Source of the DNA: Nocardioides sp.
GTDB taxonomy: Bacteria; Actinomycetota; Actinomycetes; Propionibacteriales; Nocardioidaceae
NCBI GenBank assembly: GCA_021731205.1
Contig: JAKFXV010000249.1
Location: forward strand, 1-12,866
Direction of reading: 5' to 3'
DNA length: 12,866 bases
Shown piece by piece: positions 1-7,629 of the stretch (positions are counted from its first letter, which is position 1; every line of letters starts with the position of its first letter). The notes under the pieces are model-generated. The model searched no databases. It was not told the origin of the DNA and saw only the letters and a program-made list of their open reading frames with translations. A program made the translations under genes and the position numbers.

Positions 1-95
1 GGCGTGGTCGAGGATTGTCATGTGGCTTCGACGCCGCACTGCCTGAATCGGTTCCGAGGTTCGCGCACGACGGTGGAGTTTGCGAGGCTGCACCC
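1..95. other. Window edge upstream of hemY, unresolved
   Basis: No gene could be assigned here with confidence. The hemY frame is open back to the window edge, with a TTG at 15, but residues before 96 do not look like a HemY N-terminus. A second plus-strand frame is open from base 1 to a TGA at 97-99, which would overlap the hemY GTG as GTGA. Its 32 codons do not resemble the end of HemE, the gene I would expect here from other actinobacteria. On the minus strand an ATG at 20-22 would begin a protein MTILDHA running off the edge, but it has no clear ribosome-binding site. Any of these could be real. Confidence 0.3.
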
Positions 96-1571
96 GTGAG
101 CGCATCCTCGGCCGGCACCCAGCGCCGATGTGTGGTGATCGGGGGTGGCCTCGCGGGTCTGACGGCGGCGCATGCCCTGGTCTGCGACCCGGCGTACGCC
201 GGCAACGAGGTGCTGCTGGTCGAAGGTACGTCCCGCGTCGGCGGGAAACTCAAACTCGCCGAGGTGGCCGGGGTCGAGGTCGATGTCGGCGCCGAGGCCA
301 TCCTCATTCGCCGCCACGAGGGCCTTGCCCTCGCCGTCGAGCTCGGCCTGGACGTCGTGACTCCCGCAGCCGATGCCGCACCTCGGTTGTGGTCACGCGG
401 CCGGCTGCGCCCGTTGCCGCGCACCGTGCTGGGGGTCCCACAGGATCTTCGTGACCTGACCAGCAGTCGGGTGCTGTCCGCCGCCGGGCTCGCCGCCGTA
501 CGCCGCGAACTGCAACGAGGTCCGCGCGAACCCACCGAAGCCGATGTCTCGGTCGGGAGCCTGGTAGCTCAGCGGATGGGTGATGAGGTGGTCGACCGTC
601 TCGTCGAGCCACTCCTCGGCGGGGTGTACGCCGGCCGCGCCTACGAGATCTCGGCGCGGGCGGCCATTCCAGGTCTGGTCGAGCAGGCCCGGCACGGCTC
701 GTGGTTGGCTCAGGCAGCCCCCCGCGCGGAGGGAGAGTCGGCCGGATCGCCGTTCGCGGGCATCCGCGGCGGCGTCGCACAGCTCGCCCAGGAGCTACTG
801 CAGGCGGCGTCGAATCGCGGGCAGGGCAGGTTCACCGTGCAGTACGACGCGATCGTGCGCGCTATCGCTCCGACTCAGCAGGGCTTCGTGATCGAGGTGG
901 CCAACCCCGACGGGGTCACCCTGGTGACCGCCGACGACGTCGTGGTGGCGACGCCGCCGGGGGCTGCGGGGCGGTTGCTCCAAGCGCTGGCGCCTGACGC
1001 GGCGACCGAACTGTCTCGGATCGAGACCGCGTCGGTCGCGATCGTGACCCTCGCCGTGCCGGCTGCCCGGGTGGCTCACGTGCGATCGTCGGGTTTCCTG
1101 GTGCCCCCCGTGGAGCGCACCGGAATCAAGGCGGCGACGTTCTCGTGGGCGAAGTGGGACTGGATTCGGCAGGCCGGCGCCCACGACCGGCCCGATCAGG
1201 CCGTTGCGCTGCTGCGCGCCTCGTGGGGACGACACCGCGAGGAGTGGGTGCTCCAACGCACCGACGAGGAGCTGGTCGCGCTCACCCGCGAGGATCTGGC
1301 CCGGATCGCCGGCATCGACGCGGTCCCCGTTGCTGCTCAGGTGCAACGCTGGGGCGGAGGCATCCCGCAGTACGCCGTCGGCCATCTCGACCGGGTGGCA
1401 CGGATCCGTGCCGCGGTCGCCCGAGCGAACCGGGCGGACGGGTCGCGCCTGGCCGTCTGCGGCGCGGCGTACGACGGAGTCGGGATCCCCGCGGTTATCG
1501 CCTCCGCCCAGCGCGCCGCAGGCGAGATCACGGGCGGGCGGATGGCGCCCGGACCCGGCACAATGGGGTGA
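96..1571 (+). CDS. hemY: Coproporphyrinogen III oxidase (HemY/CgoX, protoporphyrinogen oxidase family)
   Basis: This is an FAD-dependent oxidase that converts coproporphyrinogen III to coproporphyrin III in the coproporphyrin-dependent heme route of Gram-positive bacteria. From the GTG at 96 the protein has 491 residues, a normal family length. The N-terminal dinucleotide-binding motif (VIGGGLAGL, about residues 14-22) is followed by RVGGKL (47-52) and DVGAEA (63-68). The C-terminus carries the FAD-contacting [14 protein letters not shown] stretch typical of the family. I chose GTG 96 because GAGG at 84-87 precedes it at good spacing and because the 27 upstream residues in this frame do not fit the family. 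Its TGA overlaps the hemQ ATG (TGATG at 1569-1573), implying translational coupling. HemQ next door favours coproporphyrinogen over protoporphyrinogen as substrate. The exact start is less certain than the identity. Confidence 0.93.
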   Translation: MSASSAGTQRRCVVIGGGLAGLTAAHALVCDPAYAGNEVLLVEGTSRVGGKLKLAEVAGVEVDVGAEAILIRRHEGLALAVELGLDVVTPAADAAPRLWSRGRLRPLPRTVLGVPQDLRDLTSSRVLSAAGLAAVRRELQRGPREPTEADVSVGSLVAQRMGDEVVDRLVEPLLGGVYAGRAYEISARAAIPGLVEQARHGSWLAQAAPRAEGESAGSPFAGIRGGVAQLAQELLQAASNRGQGRFTVQYDAIVRAIAPTQQGFVIEVANPDGVTLVTADDVVVATPPGAAGRLLQALAPDAATELSRIETASVAIVTLAVPAARVAHVRSSGFLVPPVERTGIKAATFSWAKWDWIRQAGAHDRPDQAVALLRASWGRHREEWVLQRTDEELVALTREDLARIAGIDAVPVAAQVQRWGGGIPQYAVGHLDRVARIRAAVARANRADGSRLAVCGAAYDGVGIPAVIASAQRAAGEITGGRMAPGPGTMG

Positions 1572-2272
1572 TGACCACTCAGGCAGCCCGCACCCGCGAG
1601 TTGAACGACACCATCCGCTACACCATGTGGTCGGTCTTCCGGCTGGCGGCGCCGTTCGGTCCGGAGGCTGATCGGCAGGTCGTGGCCGCCCAGCTCGACG
1701 ACCTGCTCGCGAAACTCGCGGGTGAGGGTGTCGCGCTGCGGGGGGTCTATGAACTGTCGGGCATGCGCGCGGACGCCGATGTCATGGTCTGGTGGCATGC
1801 GGCGGACGTCGAGTCGTTGCAGGACGCCTACCAGCGACTCCGGGCGACGGCGTTCGGGCAACGTCTGGAGCCGGTGTGGTCGCAGGTGGCCCTGCATCGA
1901 CCGGCGGAGTTCAACAAGAGCCACCTGCCCGCCTTCTTGGCGGACGAGGATCCCGGCGCCTATGTCTGCGTCTATCCCTTCGTGCGCTCGTATGAGTGGT
2001 ATCTCCTCGACGACTCCGAGCGTCGCAGCCTGCTGGCCGAGCACGGCCAGATGGGGCGCGGCTATCCCGATGTGCGGGCCAACACCGTGGCAAGTTTCGC
2101 CCTCGGCGACTACGAGTGGATCCTGGCTTTCGAGGCCGACGTCCTGCATCGCATCGTCGACCTGATGCGAGAGCTTCGGGCATCCGGTGCGCGGCGTCAC
2201 GTGCGCGAAGAGATTCCCTTCTTCACCGGACCCCGGGTGGCTCCGGCTGCGTTGATCGCCCGCCTGCCATGA
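1571..2272 (+). CDS. hemQ: Coproheme decarboxylase HemQ/ChdC
   Basis: HemQ performs the last step of the coproporphyrin-dependent pathway: hydrogen-peroxide-driven oxidative decarboxylation of two propionates of iron-coproporphyrin III to give heme b. The protein has 233 residues and belongs to the chlorite dismutase-like superfamily. Visible motifs are RYTMWSVF near the N-terminus, FNKSHLPAF (H118), [14 protein letters not shown] (Y135 and W143) and AEHGQMGR (H158). As I recall, these match in both identity and number the distal His, radical-forming Tyr, nearby Trp and heme-ligand His of the Corynebacterium diphtheriae enzyme, so this is the actinobacterial class with a distal histidine. Translation starts at an ATG sharing one base with the hemY stop. 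No good Shine-Dalgarno is visible, so coupling to hemY is likely. Ferrochelatase, the enzyme between HemY and HemQ, is not in the window. Confidence 0.96.
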   Translation: MTTQAARTRELNDTIRYTMWSVFRLAAPFGPEADRQVVAAQLDDLLAKLAGEGVALRGVYELSGMRADADVMVWWHAADVESLQDAYQRLRATAFGQRLEPVWSQVALHRPAEFNKSHLPAFLADEDPGAYVCVYPFVRSYEWYLLDDSERRSLLAEHGQMGRGYPDVRANTVASFALGDYEWILAFEADVLHRIVDLMRELRASGARRHVREEIPFFTGPRVAPAALIARLP

Positions 2273-2292
2273 CCACGGGAGACTCAGCCGGG

Positions 2293-3267
2293 ATGAGTCG
2301 GGAACCGGACGGCACCCTGGCGCGTCGTACTCGCATGAGTCAGCTGTCGCCGCGTTCGCGCGCGTTCCTCGCCGCCCTGTCCATCGTCCTCGCCGGCGCG
2401 CTGGCCGGATGCGGTTCGTCCTCGCCGGACAGCGCCACCGATCCCGGTGAGCCGCCCGGCACTCCGCCCGCGGCCTCGACACCGGATGCCCCGGTGTCCG
2501 GGTTCGGCATGGTGCTCGACAAGGGAGACGGTCCCCAGTTGTGCCTGGGCGCGATCGCCGAGTCCTACCCGCCGCAGTGCGGGGGGATCCCGCTGGACGG
2601 GTGGGACTGGTCGGCTCGCGACGACTTCGAGGACATCTCCGGGGTGAAGTTCGCGATGTACGCCGTCACGGGCACCTTCGACGGCACCCGGCTCACGGTG
2701 ACGGAGCCGCCGATCTCCGGCGCGCTCTACGACCCCATGCCGGATCCGACCGTCGGACGCGGCACGTCGACCATCTGCCCCGAACCAGACGGCGGCTGGG
2801 CGGTCACCGACCGGGATCGGGCCAACGCGAATGCCCTGGTCGAAGCCGAGCAGGCGGCCTTCGCGCTCGAGGGCTACGTCACCCACTGGACCGATCAGTT
2901 CTCCGGACTGGAGATCTCCGTGCCCGAGGACATCAGCCCCGATCCCGACCCGGAGATGGGCGACGACGGCACCCTGGATCCGCTCCGACTGGTCCTCAAC
3001 GTGCAGGTGTCCGGCTCCGTGACGGATGCGACCTCGGCCATGGAACAGGTGTGGGGCGGAGCGCTGTGCGTGACCAACCCGCGGCATACCGACTCCGAGC
3101 TCAACGACATCGCCAGCGATCTCGCAGCCCTCGACCACGTGCTCGGCACGGTTCCGCAGTTCGACCGGGTGCTCGTGGACGTCATCTACGACAACGGTGA
3201 CCTACAGGCCTACGCCGACCGGGCGTACGGCGAGGGCACGGTCGTCGTGATGTCGGCCTTACGTTAG
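2293..3267 (+). CDS. Predicted lipoprotein of unknown function
   Basis: This is a lipoprotein by its signal sequence: a basic start, a hydrophobic core (FLAALSIVLAGALAG) and a lipobox cysteine in LAGCGSS, followed by a Pro/Ser/Thr/Asp-rich linker. The mature part is acidic, with cysteines in LCLGAIAESYPPQCGG, TICPEP and GALCVTN, and no enzymatic motif I recognise. Similar proteins with an LCLG...SYPPQCGG signature occur as hypotheticals in Nocardioidaceae-like genomes (recollection only). Three in-frame ATGs are possible. ATG 2269 overlaps the hemQ stop (ATGA), ATG 2293 has GGGAG at 2277-2281 upstream, and ATG 2335 gives the most typical 26-residue signal peptide. I list 2293 for its ribosome-binding site. 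The position suggests co-expression with hemY-hemQ, but a heme role is only inference. Its TAG overlaps the stop of the convergent gene. Confidence 0.82.
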   Translation: MSREPDGTLARRTRMSQLSPRSRAFLAALSIVLAGALAGCGSSSPDSATDPGEPPGTPPAASTPDAPVSGFGMVLDKGDGPQLCLGAIAESYPPQCGGIPLDGWDWSARDDFEDISGVKFAMYAVTGTFDGTRLTVTEPPISGALYDPMPDPTVGRGTSTICPEPDGGWAVTDRDRANANALVEAEQAAFALEGYVTHWTDQFSGLEISVPEDISPDPDPEMGDDGTLDPLRLVLNVQVSGSVTDATSAMEQVWGGALCVTNPRHTDSELNDIASDLAALDHVLGTVPQFDRVLVDVIYDNGDLQAYADRAYGEGTVVVMSALR

Positions 3268-4616
3268 GTCGTGGGTTCGCGCCACTCGATGAGCTGAACC
3301 TGGCCGGGTGAGGTCTTCTCGTCGTTGCCACCATTGACGACGACGAACAGGTCGCGGTCGCCAACTCGCACCGCCTCGACATCGTTGCCGTCTCCGCCGG
3401 CCGGCGGGACCGCGTGAGCCGTGTAGCCCGCACCGGTCGGATCCTTGATGAACAGCACATCGTCCGGGTTGGACGACCCCGCTGCCCCGGCCACCAGCCC
3501 GTAGACATCCATCAAGCCATCGCCGTTGGCGTCTCCGAGGGCAACACTCCAGCCGTCTGCGCTGAGCGACACCGATCCAAGGCGAGTGGAGCCGGTGCCG
3601 ATTCCAGTGGGCGTGCCGAGGCGATAGCCGAAGCCGTTGTTGTCCGCGAACACCAGGTCCGGGAGTCCGTCGCCGGTGAGGTCGCCGATCTTTGCGCCGT
3701 TCATCAAGGGCAGCCGGACCACGCCGGCTCGGGCCACCTCACGCAAACCCGATCCGGTGTGGCGATGCAGGAACGCGGGCTTGTTCCCGAACGGGATCGT
3801 GAACAGGTCGGGCAGCCCGTCCCGGTTCTCGTCCCACGAGAGCGCCAACCGGACTCCGATGTTGTCCTGACTGACGTTGTACTCCGGCGCGCGGCGAAAT
3901 CCGAGCCAGGCTCCGCTCGCGTCGTCGCCACGATTGATGAAGACCTTGGACTGCTCGTTGTAGGGGTAGTCCGTCGCGTTGTTGCAGGGGTCGGCGGCGT
4001 CACGACGCTCCTTCTGAGCACCCACGAAGAGGTCGGGAAGTCCATCTCGGGAGAAGTCCTCGAACAACACGTGCCGACCGCGACTACACGGTTCCCCCAC
4101 CCCGGCCGAGGTGGCCACGTCCGTGAACACGCCGGGGGACGTCTGCAAGAACAGCTCGTTGTTGATGCTCTCGCCCTTGACTCGGTTGCTGGCGTAGCGA
4201 CCAGCCGAGCCGTACATGTCCGGCAGGCCGTTGCCGTCCACATCAGCCCAGGCGCACGCGTGCCGGTCGACCAGACCTCCCTGGGGACTCGGGCGGGGCG
4301 AGATGATCGTGAACGGATTGGCCGGCGCGGCGGCTGTCCGGGTGAAGGTGCCGTCGCCGTTGTTGCGATACAGCGCTCCCGCGTTCTTCATGTGCAGGCT
4401 CGCATGGAAGTCCATCACCCCGTCGACGTTGAAGTCGCCGAGGCACACGTCCCACGACGGGGTCGTGCCCAAGATGATGCCGGCCGCAGCGGCATCGTCG
4501 ACAACGTTCGGTGAGGCTGACTGGGCGGTGATGGGCGACAGGGCAAGCAGCGATCCCGCCAAGCCGACGAGGATCAAGTGGATCGGGCTACGACGCAGGC
4601 AGGATCGGAATCTCAT
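3264..4616 (-). CDS. Secreted FG-GAP/VCBS repeat protein
   Basis: A 450-residue exported protein. Residues 1-34 form a signal peptide: an Arg-rich start, a hydrophobic stretch (ILVGLAGSLLALSPI) and a likely cleavage after AQSA. The mature protein has six calcium-binding-like loops of the form D-x-x-x-D/N-G-x-x-D at about residues 61-69, 125-133, 187-195, 262-270, 312-320 and 362-370, spaced 50 to 75 residues apart. This is the signature of FG-GAP/VCBS repeats that fold as an integrin-like beta-propeller. Four cysteines (58, 121, 177, 211) in the first half could form disulfides. No catalytic or sorting motif (LPXTG, lipobox, transmembrane anchor) is visible, so release or loose wall association is likely. 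The function is unknown; adhesion or polysaccharide binding is a guess from the fold. The ribosome-binding site is weak (GGCGG about 6 nt upstream). Confidence 0.85.
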   Translation of the reverse strand: MRFRSCLRRSPIHLILVGLAGSLLALSPITAQSASPNVVDDAAAAGIILGTTPSWDVCLGDFNVDGVMDFHASLHMKNAGALYRNNGDGTFTRTAAAPANPFTIISPRPSPQGGLVDRHACAWADVDGNGLPDMYGSAGRYASNRVKGESINNELFLQTSPGVFTDVATSAGVGEPCSRGRHVLFEDFSRDGLPDLFVGAQKERRDAADPCNNATDYPYNEQSKVFINRGDDASGAWLGFRRAPEYNVSQDNIGVRLALSWDENRDGLPDLFTIPFGNKPAFLHRHTGSGLREVARAGVVRLPLMNGAKIGDLTGDGLPDLVFADNNGFGYRLGTPTGIGTGSTRLGSVSLSADGWSVALGDANGDGLMDVYGLVAGAAGSSNPDDVLFIKDPTGAGYTAHAVPPAGGDGNDVEAVRVGDRDLFVVVNGGNDEKTSPGQVQLIEWREPTT

Positions 4617-4853
4617 TGGGTGACCGCCAATTCAGCCCGCGATGGGTCAAATGCCGCCGCAGGCGAGAGAGTGAGAGGTGCGGGGGGAAGTGGGGGAAGG
4701 TGCCGAGACGTTGCCGAATTGGTGTGCACGCACTACGTGCGCTGGTTGTGTTCGAATTTAGCGGCCCGCGCGCCATCCGCCCGTGACCCGGCCAGCGTGT
4801 CGCGCTGATCGCCCGAGCCGAGGCTCCGTGCTAGATCCTTCCGGCGCTGGCGC
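4617..4853. other. Gap between msrB and the FG-GAP gene
   Basis: Both flanking genes read leftward, so this 237-bp gap should hold the end of the msrB transcript and the promoter and leader of the FG-GAP gene. On the minus strand a TAAATT (4755-4760) lies in the most AT-rich spot and could be a -10 element, but no convincing -35 sits upstream of it. Other visible items are a purine-rich tract at 4661-4700 (35 of 40 bases on the plus strand), a small hairpin CGCAC-TAC-GTGCG near 4730-4742, and a palindromic GAGCC-GA-GGCTC at 4815-4826. No convincing coding sequence and no U-tailed terminator were seen. Confidence 0.45.
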
Positions 4854-5252
4854 TCACTGCGCCGGGTTGAGTTTCAGGCTGATCGAGTTGATGCAGTAGC
4901 GCTCGCCGGTCGGTGTGCCGTAGCCGTCGGGGAACACGTGCCCAAGGTGAGACCCACAGTTGGCACACCGCACCTCGACCCGCTTCATCCCGTAGCTGGT
5001 GTCCTCGATGTACTCCACGGTGTCGACCATCGGCTGGTAGAACGAGGGCCAGCCGCAGCCGGAGTGGAACTTGGTGTTCGACTCGAACAACTCCGCGTCG
5101 CACGCCTTGCAGGAGTAGGTGCCGACGGTTTCGGTGTCGGTGTAGTCGCCGGTGAAGGCGCGTTCGGTGCCGGCCTTGCGCAGCACGTCGTACTCCGCGG
5201 GAGTCAGTTGCTCGCGCCACTCGCTGTCGGACTTCTCGACCTGATATCCCAT
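4854..5252 (-). CDS. msrB: Peptide-methionine (R)-S-oxide reductase MsrB
   Basis: A cytoplasmic repair enzyme that reduces the R-epimer of methionine sulfoxide in proteins using thioredoxin. The 132-residue protein is full length. It has two CxxC zinc motifs (C48/C51 and C96/C99), the GCGWPSF motif with a likely resolving C66, and the catalytic cysteine C120 in RYCINS. The N-terminal SDSEWREQLTPAEYDVLRKAGTE is typical of the family. The start is supported by GGTGAG about 5 nt upstream of the ATG. In Mycobacterium tuberculosis an msrB also lies close to hemQ (from memory), which supports an old linkage of heme synthesis and oxidative-damage repair. The gene is divergent from the primase-polymerase gene, sharing a 90-bp promoter region. 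Confidence 0.97.
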   Translation of the reverse strand: MGYQVEKSDSEWREQLTPAEYDVLRKAGTERAFTGDYTDTETVGTYSCKACDAELFESNTKFHSGCGWPSFYQPMVDTVEYIEDTSYGMKRVEVRCANCGSHLGHVFPDGYGTPTGERYCINSISLKLNPAQ

Positions 5253-5277
5253 GGGTCTCACCGTAGCCCGCACCTCG

Positions 5278-5294
5278 CGCTGCCCCAAGCAGCG
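5278..5294. promoter_or_regulatory. Inverted repeat in the msrB/primase-polymerase divergent promoter region
   Basis: CGCTGC (5278-5283) and GCAGCG (5289-5294) form a perfect 6-bp inverted repeat around CCCAA. It sits between the two divergent starts, 26 bp from the msrB ATG and 48 bp from the polymerase ATG. It could be an operator or a small hairpin in one leader. No known regulator motif was recognised. Confidence 0.3.
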
Positions 5295-5329
5295 TGTCTT
5301 ACGGCCCGATAACCACCCGACGACGGCGA

Positions 5330-5335
5330 TACGCT
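5330..5335 (+). promoter_or_regulatory. Candidate -10 element for a leaderless primase-polymerase transcript
   Basis: TACGCT fits the TANNNT pattern and ends 7 nt before the ATG at 5343, which would place the transcription start at or within a base or two of the start codon. No Shine-Dalgarno sequence is visible before the ATG, which agrees with leaderless translation, common in actinobacteria. No good -35 hexamer was found. Confidence 0.4.
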
Positions 5336-5342
5336 CACCGGC

Positions 5343-6422
5343 ATGGCCAAACCGCCCGCCGTCGAGGTCACCGCTGGCGGCCGAGAGGTGCGGGTCACCA
5401 GCCCGGACCGGGTGATCTATGAGGCGACCGAGCTCACGCCGGAGATCACCAAGCTCCAGGTCTGCCAATACTTCGCCGCCATGAGCGAGGTGTTGCTGGA
5501 GTCTGTCGGGGATCGTCCGACCGCCCTCGAGCGATGGCCCGACGGCTATCGCGAGGGCATGCGGCTGTCCACCGGGTACGGCGACGATGGCGACGGTTTC
5601 TACCAGAAACGGCTGCCGAAGGGCGCGCCGGACTACATCGAGACCGCACGCATCACCTTTCCCAGTGGTCGGACCGCCGATGAGCTGTGCCCGACCGAGC
5701 CGGCTGCCTTGGTGTGGGCGGCGCAGATGGGCACCTTGACCTTCCACCCCTGGCCGGTCCGGCGTCTCGATGTCGACCACCCCGACGAACTGCGCCTGGA
5801 TCTCGATCCGCAGCCCGGAACCACCTTCGCCGATGCCCGAAGGGTTGCCGCCGTGGCTCGAGAACTGTTGGAGGAGCTCGGCCTCAAGGGCTACCCGAAG
5901 ACCAGCGGCAACCGGGGCATCCATGTCTACCTGCGGATCGAGCCGACCCGCAGCTTCGACGACGTACGTCATGCCGCGATCGGGTTCGGTCGCGAACTGG
6001 AGCGACGCGATGGCGGCGTCACCACCGAGTGGTGGAAGGAGCTGCGCGGGGCGCGGATCTTCTTGGACTTCAACCAGAACCTGCGCGATCGCACCATCGC
6101 CAGCGCCTGGAGCCTGCGGCCCCGGCCGGGTGCGCCGGTCAGCACCCCGTTGAGCTGGGAGCAGTTGGCGAGGGTGGAGGATCCGCGGGAGTTCAACTTG
6201 CTGACGGTTCCGAAGCACCTTGCGGCTGGGAACCCCTGGGCGGACATGGACGACGTGGCCCACTCCATCGATCCCCTGCTGCAGTTGTGGGAGTCGCTAC
6301 CCGGTGGCGAGATGAACTTCCCTCCCGACTATCCCAAGATGCCGGGCGAGCCACCGCGGGTGCAACCGAGCAAGAAGGTCGCCGAGCACTGGGATGCCGA
6401 GGGCAACTGGATCGGGCCCTGA
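5343..6422 (+). CDS. Stand-alone LigD-like primase-polymerase (PolDom; Prim-PolC type)
   Basis: This is an archaeo-eukaryotic primase-superfamily polymerase equivalent to the polymerase domain of LigD, without fused ligase or nuclease domains (359 residues). The metal-binding Asp pair is in LRLDLDP (D153, D155), with the third acidic residue probably in LDFNQN (D242). The SGNRGIHVYL motif (188-197, H194) forms the nucleotide-binding site, and DGFYQKRLPKG (84-94) is characteristic of this family. Such enzymes prefer ribonucleotides and fill short gaps. In Mycobacterium tuberculosis the homologue Rv3730c is the neighbour of ligC and is described as working with it in excision repair of abasic sites (from memory). 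The same partner is here, convergent and 31 bp away. No ku gene is in the window, so a role in excision repair is more likely than end joining. Confidence 0.93.
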   Translation: MAKPPAVEVTAGGREVRVTSPDRVIYEATELTPEITKLQVCQYFAAMSEVLLESVGDRPTALERWPDGYREGMRLSTGYGDDGDGFYQKRLPKGAPDYIETARITFPSGRTADELCPTEPAALVWAAQMGTLTFHPWPVRRLDVDHPDELRLDLDPQPGTTFADARRVAAVARELLEELGLKGYPKTSGNRGIHVYLRIEPTRSFDDVRHAAIGFGRELERRDGGVTTEWWKELRGARIFLDFNQNLRDRTIASAWSLRPRPGAPVSTPLSWEQLARVEDPREFNLLTVPKHLAAGNPWADMDDVAHSIDPLLQLWESLPGGEMNFPPDYPKMPGEPPRVQPSKKVAEHWDAEGNWIGP

Positions 6423-6453
6423 GTTCGGACGCAGACTGTCGCGACGGCTCGGA

Positions 6454-7572
6454 TCACCCGGCCGGACCGAGAACCCGCCCGAGGTCGTAGCCGACGGGTT
6501 CCTCCAACTGGTCGTAGTCGCAGGATGCTGGGTCACGGTCGGGCCGCCAGCGCTTGAACTGAGCCGTGTGCCGGAATCGACGGCCTTCCATGTGGTCGTA
6601 GCCGACCTCGAGGACTCGTTCGGGGCGCAACGGGACGAAGGAGAGGTCCTTGCCGGCGCTCCATCGTGACTGGGTGCCGGGCACCCGGTCCGGGTTGGCG
6701 ATGGCCCACTCCGCCCACTCGCCCCAGGGATGGTCCTCGATCGGGCACTCCAGGGCCCGGAGCTCGTCGAGCAATGCGACTCTTCGGGCTTCGGTGAACG
6801 ACGCCGACACCCCGATGTGCTGCAACCGGCCGTCGGCGTACAACCCCAGGAGCAGCGAGCCCAGCAACGGCCGGTCCTTGGTCGAGTTCTTGTGCAGCCG
6901 GTAGCCGGCGACGACGACATCTGCGGTCCGGGCGTGCTTGATCTTCAGCATGCTGCGCACATTGGGTTGGTACGACGCCCCGAGCGGCTTCGCGACGATG
7001 CCGTCGAGCCCGGCACCCTCGAACTCAGCGAACCACTGCTCGGCCAGGTTCGTGTCAGTCGTGGCCCGGGTCAGGAGGCACGGCCCGGACAGATAGCCGA
7101 GGGCCTCCTCCAGAGCCCGACGACGACCCACGAACGGCTCGTCGAGATAGGACCGGTCAGCCCAGGCGAGCAGATCGAAGGCCACGAAGCCCGCGGGCGT
7201 CGACTCGGCCAGCATCGCGATCCTGGATGCGGCTGGGTGAATGCGCTCCTGGAGCACCTCGAACTCCAACCGTTCGCGACCGTCGGGCTGCGGTCGGGCC
7301 ACGAACAGCTCACCGTCCACGACGCACCGGGGTGGCATTTGCTCACGAACGGCGGCGACCACTTCGGGGAAGTACCTCGTCAGCGGCTTGGTGTTGCGCG
7401 AGGCCAACTCCACCTCGTCGCCGTCCTTGAAGATCAGGCAACGAAATCCGTCCCACTTCGGCTCGAAGGACAGTCCGGTGACTCCGCCGACCACGATCGT
7501 CGTCGGATCGGGGATGCCCGAGACGCTCTTGGCCAGCATCGGAAGAACCGGGGGCATGACGGGCAGATCCAT
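6454..7572 (-). CDS. ligC: ATP-dependent DNA ligase LigC
   Basis: A nucleotidyltransferase-type DNA ligase of 372 residues that seals nicks using ATP. The adenylated lysine is K39 in EPKWDGFR (motif I). SRNTKPLTRYFPE (58-70) is motif Ia, DGELF (86-90) holds the motif II-region Glu, FVAFDLL is motif III, GLDGIVAK (188-195) motif IV and MLKIKHART (208-216) motif V. The rest is an OB-fold domain. The N-terminus MDLPVMPPVLPMLAKS is the usual LigC form, supporting the ATG at 7572. The length and lack of fused domains match LigC rather than LigD. With the primase-polymerase at 5343-6422 it probably forms a gap-fill-and-seal repair module. No Shine-Dalgarno precedes the start and a -10-like TAGATT lies 6 nt upstream. 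Confidence 0.95.
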   Translation of the reverse strand: MDLPVMPPVLPMLAKSVSGIPDPTTIVVGGVTGLSFEPKWDGFRCLIFKDGDEVELASRNTKPLTRYFPEVVAAVREQMPPRCVVDGELFVARPQPDGRERLEFEVLQERIHPAASRIAMLAESTPAGFVAFDLLAWADRSYLDEPFVGRRRALEEALGYLSGPCLLTRATTDTNLAEQWFAEFEGAGLDGIVAKPLGASYQPNVRSMLKIKHARTADVVVAGYRLHKNSTKDRPLLGSLLLGLYADGRLQHIGVSASFTEARRVALLDELRALECPIEDHPWGEWAEWAIANPDRVPGTQSRWSAGKDLSFVPLRPERVLEVGYDHMEGRRFRHTAQFKRWRPDRDPASCDYDQLEEPVGYDLGRVLGPAG

Positions 7573-7578
7573 CCGTGG

Positions 7579-7584
7579 AATCTA
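7579..7584 (-). promoter_or_regulatory. Candidate -10 element for a leaderless ligC transcript
   Basis: On the minus strand TAGATT matches TANNNT and is separated from the ligC ATG by exactly 6 nt, placing the expected transcription start at the A of the ATG. There is no Shine-Dalgarno between them. The -35 region (17-bp spacer) reads GATCCG, a poor match, so the call rests on the -10 and its spacing. Confidence 0.5.
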
Positions 7585-7629
7585 GCGCGTGCCCGACGGT
7601 TCGGATCGTCGCTGGATCTCCGGCGGCCT

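Noticed and set aside
1337..2482. Long minus-strand open frame (381 codons) opposite the end of hemY, hemQ and the lipoprotein start
   Set aside because: It lies antisense to well-supported genes, its translation has no recognisable motif and is Arg/Pro/His-rich, as expected of shadow frames in high-GC DNA.
3414..4514. Plus-strand open frame (366 codons) opposite the FG-GAP gene
   Set aside because: The minus-strand product has a signal peptide and six regular Asp-rich loops, so it is the real one. The opposite frame has no motif and no ribosome-binding site.
4854..6263. Minus-strand open frame (469 codons) that ends in MsrB and could suggest a large N-terminal fusion
   Set aside because: The upstream 337 codons are antisense to the primase-polymerase and have no domain signal. 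The MsrB start at 5252 has its own ribosome-binding site and gives a normal-length protein.
6423..6453. Possible bidirectional terminator between the polymerase and ligC
   Set aside because: The 31-bp gap has only a short GTCGCGAC palindrome and no stem-loop with a T-tract on either strand.
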